A DNA stretch of 64,000 bases from Heligmosomoides polygyrus polygyrus (GCA_947396885.1 OX377202.1:23002001-23066000); one strand, 5' to 3'. Positions 40,001 through 49,059 are shown, counted from the stretch's first letter. Made by a program: numbers and translations. Notes: generated by a model from the sequence alone, not told the origin.

Positions 40001-43000
40001 AACAGACCAGTGCGGAAGGAACCTCAACAACGCACGATACTCTCAAATATATTGAAAATAATTAAAGTATGTTCTATCGAACCAGTGGCGAATTGTGTGT
40101 TCCTCAGCGAAATCGAGGGGGGAGGGGGGGGGGGGGGTGGTGCACCCCGCTCTGACCTTTTGTCAACGGCGGCAAAATTGAAAGCAGACATGTTTACATA
40201 GACAATACCGAGAACTGGCCTATGAGGGAACCGTTCCTTGCAATTTCCTAGCCGCAGGATTCCACACCGTTCAAATTTGTTTCGCTTTTCTAGCGATGCC
40301 CTCTTCCTACTAGGGTAAACCCAAAATAGCGACATCTTAAAGAGGGAAAATAATGAAATTTGAGTCGTTTGAAATCTGCTCTTTCTCCCGGCAAATAAAA
40401 CTAAAGCAAATTTCACCGATGTAAATCATTGTAAAGATATGTGCACGCATAGAAGAGCTGCTTGTACATATCTTTACAATGATTTAACAAAGGTGAAGTT
40501 TTGCTCTCTGGCCGCGTGAGGTTGCGCAATCTGTCAAAAGTGTATAATGGTGAATTCTCTCGCTTCAGAATTATGGCTCCTTTTTCTTCAAAATCAGGAA
40601 TATCAACTACCTGTCCCTAGCTAATTGTGTAGGTTAGGCTTGAATTTTTGGACTAATTCCACTTTTGAGCGATATATGTAGGCGAACGAATTTGACTGGT
40701 TAACAACACCAAACGCATACCTGATCGAAGCCACCACGTCGAGCATAGGGAGACGATGGACAGCGCTATGGCGATACACAGGCAGATCAGGGATATTACC
40801 TAAATCAAAACGTCTACGTACGATAATTTTGAAAGAAATTCTGAGATGACCTCGTGCATTTTTGTTGATCGCGCCAATTTTTCCTTATTTATTTACTAAC
40901 TTACGCACTATGGCGTGCTAACAATAAAATTTAAAATATGACGTACACACCATGAAAATTCCTAAAAGATCAGCGATCAGTAATAGCAAACTGGGTGACC
41001 AAAATACTGACCAAAAAGAAACAGCGTAAAACTGGAGAAGACGGTAAACGAACAGAGGGAAACAATAAAAACAAAAAAGGCGAGCATACAAAGTGAGTTA
41101 GATTTGTGGTAATGCCGTCCGCCTTCTTCTTTTCTAGATTGAAAAACTTAGTAGCGATAACAGAGTGCATTACTAATCGGCTGGAAACTGTCGGATGCGC
41201 CACCCATTCTACTGCCTCCTTAACATTATTCGGATAGCCATCTGAACGGTTGTGCATCTAGTTAATGGACGCTTTAATGTTTCATTTTTCTCAGAAAATC
41301 TGACAGCACCTCTACCCACAAAGTGACGGAGGGCTTAACCTAAGCTTGAAATTTAGCTCGGTTGATACCTCCGTTGGGCAAATGTAATGTAATTAGATAC
41401 ATTCGAGTTAGCGTTCGGAAACAGTCAGTTCATGGAGGTGTTAAGTTGAATCTCCTTTTCAATTTCAACCATTCTGAATATACTTTCGATCCGATGCCGA
41501 TTCGGATAATTCGTACCCATAACCTCCTTTTCGAAATCTGAACAAATGGTACTCGCATACTGTTATTTTTGAACAATATGGATCTGAGAGTGACTCAGAT
41601 AAGGTTGATTTTCACTAGAACGAATTTGTGGATAAATTGAGTGACTGATTTCGAACAGAAGTCCTATTTCTTAACCGATCAGAAAAAACAACAATTACCT
41701 GAATCATATGAAAAAGCTTTCCAGTAAAAATCACATTTGTCTGAGTCATCCTAATTTCCAGATTCTTCAAAAATTTCAGAGACCCTCCACTTACCCGGCC
41801 CGAGTCATTCAGAAGCATCATCCACCACTTTTCATCAGTATAATCATCTCAGGGAAACGACTGGGATTGCTATTTTTATTTTCAAGAATATGAGTTCTCC
41901 GCCCAGAATATTTTTAGAAATATTTGCTTTTTTCAGAATAACAGTCGTTGTCATGGTTATGAGCCGTTATAATACAGCTTATTTGCGAACTAACCCCTTA
42001 CTTCAAGCTGAACTCGACCCCGAATAAGCATTTTTGAGCTAGTTTGCTAAAGACGACATCGCTAATGATTAATTTCAGGGATGGATGCCTTACAGCGCAG
42101 TCAGAGGAGGCGCTGACTTCCCCGTGCACCCCTTGTCAAGGCTCTTGGTTCACGTTCCGCCCAGGCCCACCAAGGGTTTTATCCCTTCGACGTCGATGAA
42201 CTGGTACCAAACTTGTCTGGGAACCACAAAGCACTGAATTATTCATCAGCTGACCATCGCAAGTCATTATATGGCGAAATACGCATTCAAATCGCCTCCA
42301 CGACATCTCGTAGAGGTAGAACGCGTGGCGCACCCCAAAAAGGAGTCAGTAACGCCGCCCTTTATTATTTTTATCCTTTACATTCCTAGCCATGTAGCAT
42401 CATGTAGTGAGCAAATCATTCGTGGAGACAATTTTACTATTTAAAAATTAATTGTTCAATTAAATCTGTTTTTAGCTTGAAGTCTAATTGTTTTTGTACT
42501 GGTAGTCAATGCGCATTACGGGGGAGGTGGGAACGCATCGGACAAATTAAACTGCATTGGGGTCGGATAGAAGAAAAATCAATCTCTTTATGGTTCCCAA
42601 CTTTTCAGTTGGTTTCAAACTCGACCGGGAAGGATAAAACACTAAACTGTTCATCGGCTCCCCCTCAACTCATTGTATAGGCTAAATAAAGGATAAGAAT
42701 TAACCCCCTTTCGGGATGTGTCGTGCATTCTATGTACTATACTTCTACGGGATGTGGAGGCAATTTGAATGCCTATTTGGCCTATTCAGCGAATTGCTTT
42801 GGCCAGCTGAAGACGTCAGTGTTTCACACTTCCCAGTCAGGTCCAGTACACTTTCACCGAGGGAGGGGTAAAGGCTCGGTTAGCTTGGACGGGAAATCCG
42901 ACCCAAGGACCTGTATCGGATATCGCGACAGTCGGTACCTCTACCGGCTGCGACCCACTCGCCCGTATAACCCAAATACGCATTTCAGTTGCCCCTACGA

Positions 43001-45660
43001 CATGCGGTTAAAGTAGAATGCTTGGCACATCAGAAAGAGAGACTGGTTGGCGGTAAAATTTCCCAGTTCTTTTCTCCTCTGGCGTACAGCCAGTAGAGTT
43101 CGGTGCCTGTTCGGCGTACAACGTTCGAATTTCACGCTACAGCACACGTTCACGATTGCCTTTTGAGTGAGTGAGTGTATGCGCGTGTTATTGCGCCGAG
43201 CGGAGCTGAACAAAGACGGATTTGGCACGCAACTTGGCTGCAATTTGGAGATTAAGACCAAGGTCGTAAAGTCGGGCTGCACGAAGAGCGCGCAGAGATG
43301 ACGAGCGGTCGGACGCACCGGTACCGCCGGTTCACAGCTAGACCGACAACAAATTGAGAACGACGATATGAACCATTAAGACTACCCAAAAAGAGATTTG
43401 CACTATCGGCTGAATAACAAAGCTTAAGTGAGCTTTTTAAGCACAGCAATAGCGATTTACACTAGTGGAGTTGGAACTACTGCGGATGCTGGCGGCTTGC
43501 AATCCCTTTGATCCTCGAAAAAAGATTTACGATCAACTCATTGAAATGATCCAAATCCACAGGAATGGTCTTCCTATTTTTAGTCAGTATCTCAGCTCTT
43601 CAAGATGAGATAATTTCAGTGCCTGCTGTTTCCATGGATATAGCAGCTGTTTTAAGGCCCTCCGGATTCGAATCTTTATTCTCCGTTAGTTGTTAATAAA
43701 CATACACGTATATAAAAAAAGGATGGCGTTACTCAATCCCTTTCGGAATGCGCAGAAATAATATTAGGTTGGCAACTAATTTCGTGGACTCTCAAGAATC
43801 TTCAGCAAAAGTATTTATTAACAGATAACTAATGACAATCTTTAATTAAATTAAGATCCCTCAGAACGCAGAAGTGTTTCCCATATATCAGGTAGCTGGT
43901 CTATCCCACGGCCATAGAATTATTCTGCTTTTAAGGCCAAGAATCTTTGGAGGTGCATTCTGACCCGGTCCACATTATTAAATCGCCTTCCATCCAAGAA
44001 GTACTACAGTCACTCGACGCAAGGTCTGGGCTGTAAGATGGATGAATTTGACGCTTCAGTCAAGGTCTTCTATTTTTTGAGGCGTCCGGTTAGCTAGGTT
44101 CTCTCCGTTTGGTGGTGTCAAGACGGGATTAACTTCTGGGAGCTCGTCAAGAACGGTTCCAGCATCAATGCTGTAATCTACTCTTTTCAACCTGGCCGCG
44201 CGCAGGCTCAACTTCGCTGGAATCGGTTCAGACAGATTTTCAGGAGCGGAACTATCTTTCAGCAAGATAACGCCAGATCACACGTCACGAATCGGGGCCT
44301 CAAAAAATCGGAGACCTTAGATGGGAGCGTCCAACTCATCCACCTTACAGCACAGTCTGTGCGCCAAATGACTAGCACCTTCGTAGCTCGCTGCAGCAAT
44401 TCTTGGTTGGAGGACGATTTATTAATGTGGACCATGTCAAAATGCACCTCCAAGGATCCTTGACTTCAAAAGCACAACAATTATACAGCTGTTGGATGGG
44501 CCAGGTAGCCGCTAAATGGAAAGCAGTCCCGCTTTCCAACAGATCTTACTTTGGTTGAAAACTGTTATTTGTCATTTGCTTATGAACACTTTTGTTGAAG
44601 GCGCTTGAGAGTCCACGAAATTATTTGCCAACCTAATATAATAATAATAATATGTAATAATAATAATAACACTAATAATAACATGTTTTTCAAACGCTTT
44701 AAAGATAACTTGAAAAAGTACAACACGTGGCGCATCCCCGAACTATTATGTCGTTGCATATGAACTGGCCGATTTTGCTATCTCAATTTCACCTCGATTT
44801 TTCGTGGCTAAGAATGTTCCGGTTTCAGGCGGTGTAAACAGCTATAAATGATAAGAAAGCGCGAAGAATCCTGGCTTTCATTTATAGCTTCTGTGACACA
44901 ATTAAATGCTTCTTGTTGAGATTTTGTTCGTTTTTACAGTATGAATCATCATGATATTCGGGTCTCTTACTTATATGAATGGAAAAGTGGACACAACGCC
45001 GCTCGTAACATCAACGCTGCATTTGGGGAGGATTTTCGCTAAGGAACGCACACTTCGCCACTGGTACGAATGGTTTCGATCTAGAGGTTAAAGACTTGAA
45101 GTTGATTCCATAAAAAGTAAAGGGTAAAGAACGGTGCCAATCAATCCCTCTTTGGGATGCGCCACGTATTCCAATTCTAATGAAGGTTGTAAGGGTTGTC
45201 GTGAAAAGGAGGCAACTTGAAAGCGTTTTTACCCTATTCACTGACTTTGCCAGCCCAAGGACAAATCAGTGCTTTATCCTTCCAAGACGAGTCTGGTACC
45301 AATTCACCGACCAAGTGCATAGGTATGGGAGGCTTCGTTGACCTAGGAGGGAAATTGTAACGAAGAAGCTGGAATCGGAGTACACACCGCACCCAGCGGC
45401 TGCACAACCACACAATCGCCTATCTGCTATATAGTTCTTCATTTAGTAAGAAACGGGAAAGCTTCAGCAATACCTAGGAATGACTCAAACATGTAGAGGT
45501 CATTGATAAGTGCCTAGTCCTAGCAATGCGTAGACCATACGAGTTTCGAAACTTGATTTCAGAAGAGAAAAGTTCTATGTATATGCATGCGTAACAGGCT
45601 CACCTTTAACGGCCGCACCACACTGACCGTCTCTATAGTTGTCGTTTGAGTTGCTGCCAT
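24944..45660 (-). CDS. vab-9: TMEM47/VAB-9-like claudin-superfamily four-pass membrane protein (six exons)
   Basis: Exons in transcript order are 45660-45604, 40799-40721, 40022-39906, 28607-28458, 27919-27834 and 25087-24944. All junctions are GT/AG; intron phases are 0,1,1,1,0; the product is 210 residues ending at TAA. Seen: TM1 about residues 20-42, an extracellular loop with the claudin-like pattern W41-W42, G51-L52-F53, C56 and C77, TM2 about 90-112, TM3 about 124-150, TM4 about 169-187, then a 23-residue tyrosine-rich cytoplasmic tail. The TVSVVRPLK start and the WSYGLAWGATLFTFGA block near the end match human TMEM47 (181 aa) as I remember it. Family knowledge: TMEM47 and C. elegans VAB-9 sit at adherens junctions and affect cell adhesion and body shape. 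Inference: this is the VAB-9 orthologue; a Clc-like claudin relative is the alternative. The promoter and poly(A) site were not found. Confidence 0.85.
25433..25624. mobile_element. MITE with GGATCTATCC ends
   Basis: Ends GGATCTATCGTAGTCGGGAG and inverted GGATCTATCCTAATCGGGGG, 192 bp, in intron 5. The interior differs from the 8.2-kb copy. Confidence 0.75.
25945..25990 (-). mobile_element. LINE-type tail in intron 5
   Basis: On the minus strand ACGTC-TTCTT-GACGT forms a hairpin directly before AAAATAAATAAGTAAATA. The layout matches the tails at 21.4 and 56.1 kb. Confidence 0.4.
26816..27105 (-). mobile_element. tRNA-derived SINE with 13-bp target duplication
   Basis: ATCAGATAAATAG is repeated exactly at 26803-26815 and 27106-27118. 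The copy is full length and very close to the one at 52.4 kb. It lies in intron 5 of the vab-9-like gene, in the sense orientation. Confidence 0.92.
27834..27919 (-). CDS. vab-9: vab-9-like exon 5 (third helix, second outer loop)
   Basis: The 86-bp exon has acceptor CTGCTTTTCAG and donor TGGGAG/GTGAGT. It completes a split valine codon and encodes residues 136-163, ending in KMKEYGSRRDWE. The LTALIVFPACFYVK stretch parallels the helix-3 end of TMEM47, which also contains a leucine-rich run followed by a proline. Confidence 0.88.
28458..28607 (-). CDS. vab-9: vab-9-like exon 4 (second helix and loop)
   Basis: The exon lies between acceptor CTGCAGTTTCAG and donor CTCGCAG/GTAAAT. It encodes residues 86-134: a helix (KAVAALMIIALIFTAVAFF), a short basic loop around KSDIRRKY and the start of helix 3. 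Codon use is GC-rich and unlike the AT-rich intron around it. Confidence 0.88.
29177..29391 (+). mobile_element. SINE interrupted by a mariner
   Basis: The body runs from GCTGTCGCCTGCACCCCGAA to CCCCGTAGAAATA and resumes at 30360 with AGAATGCGTGGCCCATTCC after the 968-bp mariner. The uninterrupted relative is at 33.5-33.8 kb. Confidence 0.82.
29392..30359 (+). mobile_element. Mariner transposon with clear inverted ends, disabled
   Basis: Twenty-eight-base inverted ends (TAGGGCGTCCAGAAGGTATC left; TAGGGTATCCAGAAAGTATC on the other strand at right) bound 968 bp. The frame from 29516 encodes a mariner N-terminus (RVFGSEAPSVRSVYNWF, GCSRSTMYNGLRSL). It is cut by TAG at 29819 and continues in the same frame with WLDTIVTGDEKWVLYS, which carries the first catalytic aspartate. 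After 30060 the frame is lost and the second catalytic region is missing. It sits inside a SINE-containing duplication in intron 3 of the vab-9-like gene. Confidence 0.9.
30453..30652. other. Assembly gap of 200 N
   Basis: The gap falls at the edge of the 146-bp array and of the duplicated block, where assemblers commonly fail. Its true length is unknown. Confidence 0.99.
30653..31051 (+). repeat. 146-bp tandem array, forward arm
   Basis: The start of the unit (GATTGAAAGGTTCGATTCTG) recurs at 30653, 30799 and 30945. The array runs out of the assembly gap, so the copy number is unknown. Frames such as GSSTRSFLPPYSGV are shadows. Confidence 0.92.
31058..31310 (-). mobile_element. tRNA-derived SINE inside the satellite spacer
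   Basis: Occupies most of the 500-bp spacer between the two opposed 146-bp arrays. The head keeps TACGACTGCGCTATCACGCG on the plus strand. Confidence 0.82.
31558..32082 (-). repeat. 146-bp tandem array, inverted arm
   Basis: The same unit in the opposite direction: GGAGTGCGCCGT recurs at 31566, 31713, 31859 and 32005. The middle copies share private changes (AACAAGGCATACAGACTCG), so local amplification has occurred. Confidence 0.92.
33284..33841 (+). repeat. Segmental duplication copy B (empty site)
   Basis: Same order of sequences as copy A, without the mariner and without the adjoining 146-bp array. It ends with TGAGGAGAAAGGACTG, as copy A does just before the gap. Confidence 0.85.
33512..33775 (+). 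mobile_element. SINE within the second duplication copy
   Basis: Paralogue of the SINE at 29.2 kb, with no mariner inserted. A small tail-side fragment in the opposite direction follows at 33846-33893. Confidence 0.8.
34876..35079. mobile_element. MITE of the GGATCTATCC family, decayed
   Basis: The right end CCTCCGACTAGGGCAGATCC is clear; the left end AATCTCTCCCAGTTGGATGG is mutated and has a G run. Confidence 0.55.
35533..35823 (-). mobile_element. tRNA-derived SINE, diverged
   Basis: Head GACTGCGCTATCCCCCGCTC (plus strand) and CGCGCCACGCATTCC are clear. Shares a piece of 3' flank with the 4-5 kb copies. Confidence 0.78.
35930..36330 (+). mobile_element. Mariner fragment (middle of transposase)
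   Basis: Broken frames read LLRCWCDPKGILHLAFHSDG, then LHHDNACQPLSRKAELQED around the second catalytic aspartate, then degraded HTSFHLFSRNAF where YSPDLAPSDYH is expected. No inverted ends were seen. It lies in intron 3, next to a SINE. Confidence 0.75.
36590..36790 (-). repeat. AT-rich dispersed repeat, reverse copy
   Basis: AAAAATTTCAAAGAAAGTTA through GTCCAATTTGACGTGAAAATGG. It joins a SINE at 36790. Confidence 0.6.
36790..36952 (-). mobile_element. SINE, tail-truncated
   Basis: Only the head half remains, from CAGTGTTTTACCCTTCC to the A box region. It is joined directly to a copy of the AT-rich dispersed repeat (36.6-36.8 kb). Confidence 0.65.
37029..37133. repeat. Small foldback with nested hairpins
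   Basis: CCGTATGCTCGT at 37029-37040 is inverted at 37122-37133. Inside, CTCCCCCAATGGGGGA and CTCCCCCAACGGGGGA can each pair with themselves or with each other. Intron 3. Confidence 0.7.
37957..38237 (-). mobile_element. tRNA-derived SINE, full length
   Basis: Complete but diverged. The B box reads GGTTCGAATTTCC on the minus strand, closer to the tRNA consensus than the other copies. Confidence 0.82.
39340..39800 (-). repeat. AT-rich dispersed repeat, reverse copy
   Basis: GGGCAGCTGATATAAAAAATTTC through GCGTCCAATCTGCTGTGAAAA. A forward piece is at 38815-38935. Both lie in intron 3, close to exon 3. Confidence 0.55.
39906..40022 (-). CDS. vab-9: vab-9-like exon 3 (first extracellular loop)
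   Basis: The 117-bp exon runs from GTTGTTGAG to AGTG/GTGGGTAG. It encodes residues 47-84 with GLFLEC and a second cysteine in GKCHA, the two-cysteine loop of claudin-like proteins. Phase 1 at both ends joins exons 2 and 4, giving a glycine at each junction. The acceptor lacks the usual TTTTCAG tract, so this is the least certain boundary. Other frames across this exon are shadows. Confidence 0.78.
40101..40315. mobile_element. MITE of the GGATCTATCC family, decayed
   Basis: The interior (TTTGTCAACGGCGGCAAAAT, TTTGTTTCGCTTTTCTAGCG) parallels the 8.2-kb copy. The left end has become a long G run at 40117-40138. It lies in intron 2. Confidence 0.6.
40410..40498. repeat. Hairpin of pre-miRNA size in intron 2
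   Basis: AAATCATTGTAAAGATATGT (40423-40442) pairs perfectly with 40466-40485 across a 23-base loop. An internal loop then leads to TTTCACC/GGTGAA. It could be a tiny MITE instead of an RNA gene. Confidence 0.6.
40721..40799 (-). CDS. vab-9: vab-9-like exon 2 (first membrane helix)
   Basis: The 79-bp exon encodes residues 20-45 plus the first base of codon 46. It is almost entirely hydrophobic (VISLICLCIAIALSIVSL) and ends CSTWWLRS. Acceptor is TTTGATTTAG, donor CAG/GTATGC. Its position matches the first transmembrane segment of TMEM47, where a tryptophan also closes the helix. Confidence 0.85.
42087..42386 (+). mobile_element. tRNA-derived SINE, full length
   Basis: A box TACAGCGCAGTCAG and B box GGTTCACGTTCC are recognisable; the tail ends in TTTATTATTTTTATCCTTT. 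Lies in intron 1. Confidence 0.82.
42600..43033. repeat. Cluster of three SINE pieces
   Basis: A plus-strand body fragment (42600-42668), a near-complete minus copy (42684-42965) and a plus tail fragment (42968-43033) abut. The last two are head-joined and may be a nested or recombined insertion. Confidence 0.65.
43722..43757 (-). mobile_element. SINE tail fragment next to the foldback mariner
   Basis: ATGGCGTTACTCAATCCC followed by TTTCGGAATGCGC stops a few bases before the mariner TA. The rest of the SINE does not resume cleanly on the other side, apart from CGTGGCGCATCCC at 44727. Confidence 0.6.
43764..44636. mobile_element. Foldback mariner made of two C-terminal halves
   Basis: Inverted ends TTAGGTTGGCAACTAATTTC and TTAGGTTGGCAAATAATTTC (continuing GTGGACTCTCAAG) are flanked by TA. 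From about 44075 the plus strand encodes mariner C-terminal sequence (INFWELVKNGSSINAVIYS, FQQDNARSHVT, PTHPPYSTVCAPND). From about 44045 down to 43850 the minus strand encodes the same C-terminal end (YSPDL-like, then DQLPDIWETLLRSEGSYFN-like with breaks). Both ends are therefore 3' ends. The inverted-end sequence resembles the hookworm Bandit group from memory. It lies in intron 1 of the vab-9-like gene. Confidence 0.8.
44941..45088 (+). mobile_element. Mariner fragment (N-terminus)
   Basis: The sequence reads MNHHDIRVSYLYEWKSGHNA then ARNINAAFGED, a stop, and after a frame change ERTLRHWYEWFRSRG. This is the first helix-turn-helix of mariner transposase. It is followed within 30 bp by the tail of a SINE. 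Confidence 0.75.
45117..45421 (-). mobile_element. tRNA-derived SINE, diverged
   Basis: Tail GGTGCCAATCAATCCCTC through a mutated head at 45400-45421. It is about 180 bp from exon 1 of the vab-9-like gene. Confidence 0.75.
45604..45660 (-). CDS. vab-9: vab-9-like exon 1 (start codon, residues 1-19)
   Basis: This exon encodes the cytoplasmic N-terminus, MAATQTTTIETVSVVRPLK. The ATG directly follows TTTTCCAG (45661-45668 on the opposite strand), which suits a spliced-leader acceptor or the end of a 5' UTR intron. The donor AAAG/GTGAGC is strong and leaves phase 0. The VSVVRPLK stretch lines up with VSVLTPLK in TMEM47, which is why I chose this exon over an upstream candidate near 51.8 kb with a weaker donor. 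Confidence 0.82.
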
Positions 45661-45668
45661 CTGGAAAA
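45661..45668 (-). promoter_or_regulatory. Splice acceptor immediately before the ATG (possible SL site)
   Basis: TTTTCCAG is followed directly by ATG of the vab-9-like gene. Nematode trans-splice sites use the same consensus and often lie within a few bases of the start codon. A cis-spliced 5' UTR exon further upstream cannot be excluded. Confidence 0.6.
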
Positions 45669-46394
45669 GAATCTTGAAACTTTGAATCTGGAGATGCGAA
45701 GCGACTTTGAGAATAAACGACGGCCTCGATCGCGAAATTAAAATAGGCGACGATATCGAGAAAACACCAGGAAAGTTGAAAAAATTGAATCAAGGGAAGG
45801 TGAGAGGAAGAAGATTTTTGAAACCTTGCAAGGAAAACGACAGGTGAGATAAATGTATTGAAATATGAAGTTACTGAGAAAATCACTTCTGCGAGAAGAT
45901 GACAGCAAGCAATGCTGATCGATCATTGCCTACACAGCATTTTTCAAGCTACGGTAAGTTCGATGGTATGTGCATGGATTGCTATCTATCTCAAATCACA
46001 AGATTCTAAAAAACAACAAATAACAGAAGTTTTGGTGAGGACAAAGGCTTGTCAGGCATCATCCATTGGATCGGCCATGCATATAGCGATCTATCCAAGT
46101 GGAGTGAGCAGCTGATTAACGGCAGCTCTTAGAATTGAACCAAACATTCATTATTTCGGCAACGTCCAGTAAATGAAGCACAAAGGCTAGCGTAGTCAAT
46201 CCATTTGCGGGATATGTCGCGAAGGCGCACAACATTGTGAGCCGGGAACGGGTCAGCCAATCAGATCGTATCGAATGAGCGTTCCACTCAAACTGAGCGT
46301 GTACGGTAGGTATCCTGATTACCTGGGGTGCGTACAGCCGCTTGATGGTGACTGGTTGGCGGGTTCCTACCACACAATACTTGCGCATTCGTGA
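45669..46394. other. Upstream region of the vab-9-like gene
   Basis: No TATA-like element stands out. A promoter or 5' UTR exon would be expected here or further up, but cannot be placed. Confidence 0.3.
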
Positions 46395-46590
46395 CATGTA
46401 TCCCATTCGGAGAGTGCGCCACGCATTCCTCTTCGAAGTGAAGTCGTGGGATACCGTGACCCAGGCAAGTGTGGTAGCAATTCAATGAAACCTTAGGAAA
46501 AGCTTGGTAAGCTGGGCGGTACTCAAACTAAGACTTCGATTCGCGGTTTATGTGGCAGACCGCTCTCCCTCAATTGCTCTACCCTGTGCT
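46395..46590 (-). mobile_element. SINE, internally deleted
   Basis: GTGCGCCACGCATTCC is followed by a shortened body and a head ending TTGCTCTACCCTGTGC on the plus strand. Confidence 0.55.
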
Positions 46591-47370
46591 AGGCCGTCTA
46601 TTAGTAAAAGAAGATAAGAGCAGTGTTTGCCCTAAAGAGGAAGGAGTCCTGAGGTAAAGTGTGAGTAAAGCATGAGGAAAGAAGCCACCATCGGTCACTC
46701 TATTCGGCATCGCACTTGTATTCTAATCCGAGTAGACAGTCTGAATTCCTCATGTAATGATCTACAAACCAGTATATGTGGACTTCAGTACATCACAGAC
46801 AGAAATTGGCCTTTAAGAAAGACACACCTTAGTTAGCCGAAGTTTAATCGCAGAATATGTTGTTCTGCAAGCGAAGCTTCACCGCAAACGTCCTACTTTT
46901 ATATCAGAACGTGTTGTAAGAAATGAGCACTTGAAAGGCAGCTGGGGCGACGGCAGGGCTCAGGCTAAACCAAAGAAAACTCGTAAATCAGCACTGGTTA
47001 GCGCTAATGGATGGCGCGAAAACAGCACGACCTTTGAGGAAAAAAAGCCCTCTAATCACGCATCAAGGTTCCACAAGACGTCGCCAGACCGCCGAACGAC
47101 GGCAAATTGTAGCCGACAAAAAACAGCCGAAAATCAGCTGCAGGGCTTAGCCGAAGGCGGTCATCCAAGACACAGACCGGTTCCACCAGCAAAGCCACTG
47201 CTTCGGTGTGCGGCGGATAAAGCTCGGATAGTTCGTCATCGCCGGCTAATCTTGGCGCCGTGTATAGTAGCTTTGTTGCAGCTCAAAATGATTGGTGTTG
47301 GGGACCAAAGAGAAACTTTGGGACGTTGACAGTAGTCTTGGAAATCCTTGCAGTCACTATTAATAGAAAG
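46591..47370. other. Unassigned, one 133-codon basic frame
   Basis: The plus frame 46931-47329 is rich in Lys/Arg/Ser (KPKKTRKSALVSANGWREN) and matches nothing I know. The other frames are also open, so it may be chance. Confidence 0.2.
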
Positions 47371-47656
47371 CGTAAAGGATAAAAGAACGGCGTTAATCAA
47401 TCTCTTCTGGGATACGCCGCGTATTCGACTTCTATGGGATGTGGAAACCACTCGAATGCGCACTTGGCCTATACAATCAATTATGGTAGCCAGCCGATGG
47501 GCAACTCTGTATTTATCCTTCCTGGATGAGTCTGGTACCAGTTCACCGACCGTGGAGGGATGGAAGGCTTGGTTGGCCTGGATTGGAAATCCGAACCAGG
47601 AACCTGGAATGGAACGCACACGACAGCCGGCGCCTCCGACTGCGCTGCCATGCGCC
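47371..47656 (-). mobile_element. tRNA-derived SINE, full length
   Basis: Well preserved, with imperfect flanking repeats (AAAGCGTAA and CAAGCGTAA). A 75-bp tail-side fragment of another copy follows at 47716-47792. Confidence 0.85.
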
Positions 47657-49059
47657 TAATATTACCAAGCGTAATGTATCCAATCAGTCTGGAGATAGGT
47701 AGGGAATAATTGTCAACGTTATGGGATACGCCATGCGTTTTAGTCCTGAGTTATATCGAGGACATATTTTACTGTATATTTGGCCAGAAAATTGTGTATA
47801 GGGTCAGGGCAGTATATACAGAGCAGCAGATATGTAATAGACTGGTTCCGGAGCCGATCGGATGAATCGAATCCGTCACTTTTCAAACCCGGTTATAAGG
47901 ATAATGTGACTAACGGCATTTTTGAACATCCCGTGATCTTGGAATGATTCAGATAAAAGTAGTATTAACAAGAACGATTAGCGTAGGATCCAAATAACAA
48001 CTGCTTTATCATCACGTCTCACATCGGATATCCAAATCGGTTAGGACATCAACTTTATGATCCAAATCAGTTATATAAAATATCCAAAAATCTGATCTGG
48101 TGACAATCACCTCCATCTGAATTGCCTTTAAGATCCAGACTTCTCGTTTGAAACTTGGTTTGAAAAAATGGCGGATCCGAATTATCCGAATCGGATCCAA
48201 TGCCTAGTGCACAGTACCAATGCTTTACTCTTCTCAATGAAGACTCGCTCTCACAAGATTCGAAGTCTTCAAGGAAAGAAAATAAATTTCTGATCGCTCA
48301 AAAAAGACAAAGACAGAACCAAACCCTATAATGCGAAAAAAATCAGTGGGTAGACGAAAGGAAGACCATAATTCCAAGGAGGGTTCGAATTCAGAAGCTT
48401 AGAACGTATACGCATTATGGACGGTTTCTCAGAACACCAGCTAGACGCCACAACGAATAGGAGAACAAAAATTCCTTTTCGAATGTTGCAGTACATATGT
48501 ACGCACAGCACTGTCTGTGCTGCGCATCCGAGGCTGAAGTTCCTGGTCCGGCTCGAAAATATTGACTTATTCGATTCGGTTTCAGTGCGGCGAGTTCGCG
48601 CACACCTCGAAAAGCTCATCCTACCTTCGTGCTGAATAGAGCTGCGCAGGAACACCACAGCAAGCAATGCACACAAGATGCACCACGCCTGCTTACTGAC
48701 TCATGAATCGCCGACTCATTCGAACATAGGTGCATACGTGGGTTAACGAATTTGTGAAGTTTATAGTATTCGGCCGCGGTGACACCACTGTTTCAAAGCA
48801 AGTATAGTCTCAACTGGTACACAAATTTCACTTGTCATTTCCCTCAAGAATCGCTGGACAAATAAACCAAATAATACCTCAACAAGATCAACTGTGGAGA
48901 GCGGCTCACGCCGTATCTCTCCCCTTGCTGTCTGCTTTATCACACCCGTAGCCAAGGTAGGTGTTTTCAGGTCATCGGCACAGAACTATACTTCAATCAT
49001 ATATGCACCGAAATATTTTTCGTACATATTCATCTTGCTTCATCTATTTGCCTCCGATA

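Noticed and set aside
45575..45886. 103-codon minus-strand frame over exon 1
   Set aside because: It reads the vab-9-like exon in another frame; the 19-codon exon with TTTTCCAG acceptor and GTGAGC donor fits the family.
48326..48635. A signal-peptide-like minus frame (MYCNIRKGIFVLLFVVASSW) and an opposed plus frame starting at 48417
   Set aside because: They overlap each other, neither has further exons or a known domain; left as unproven.
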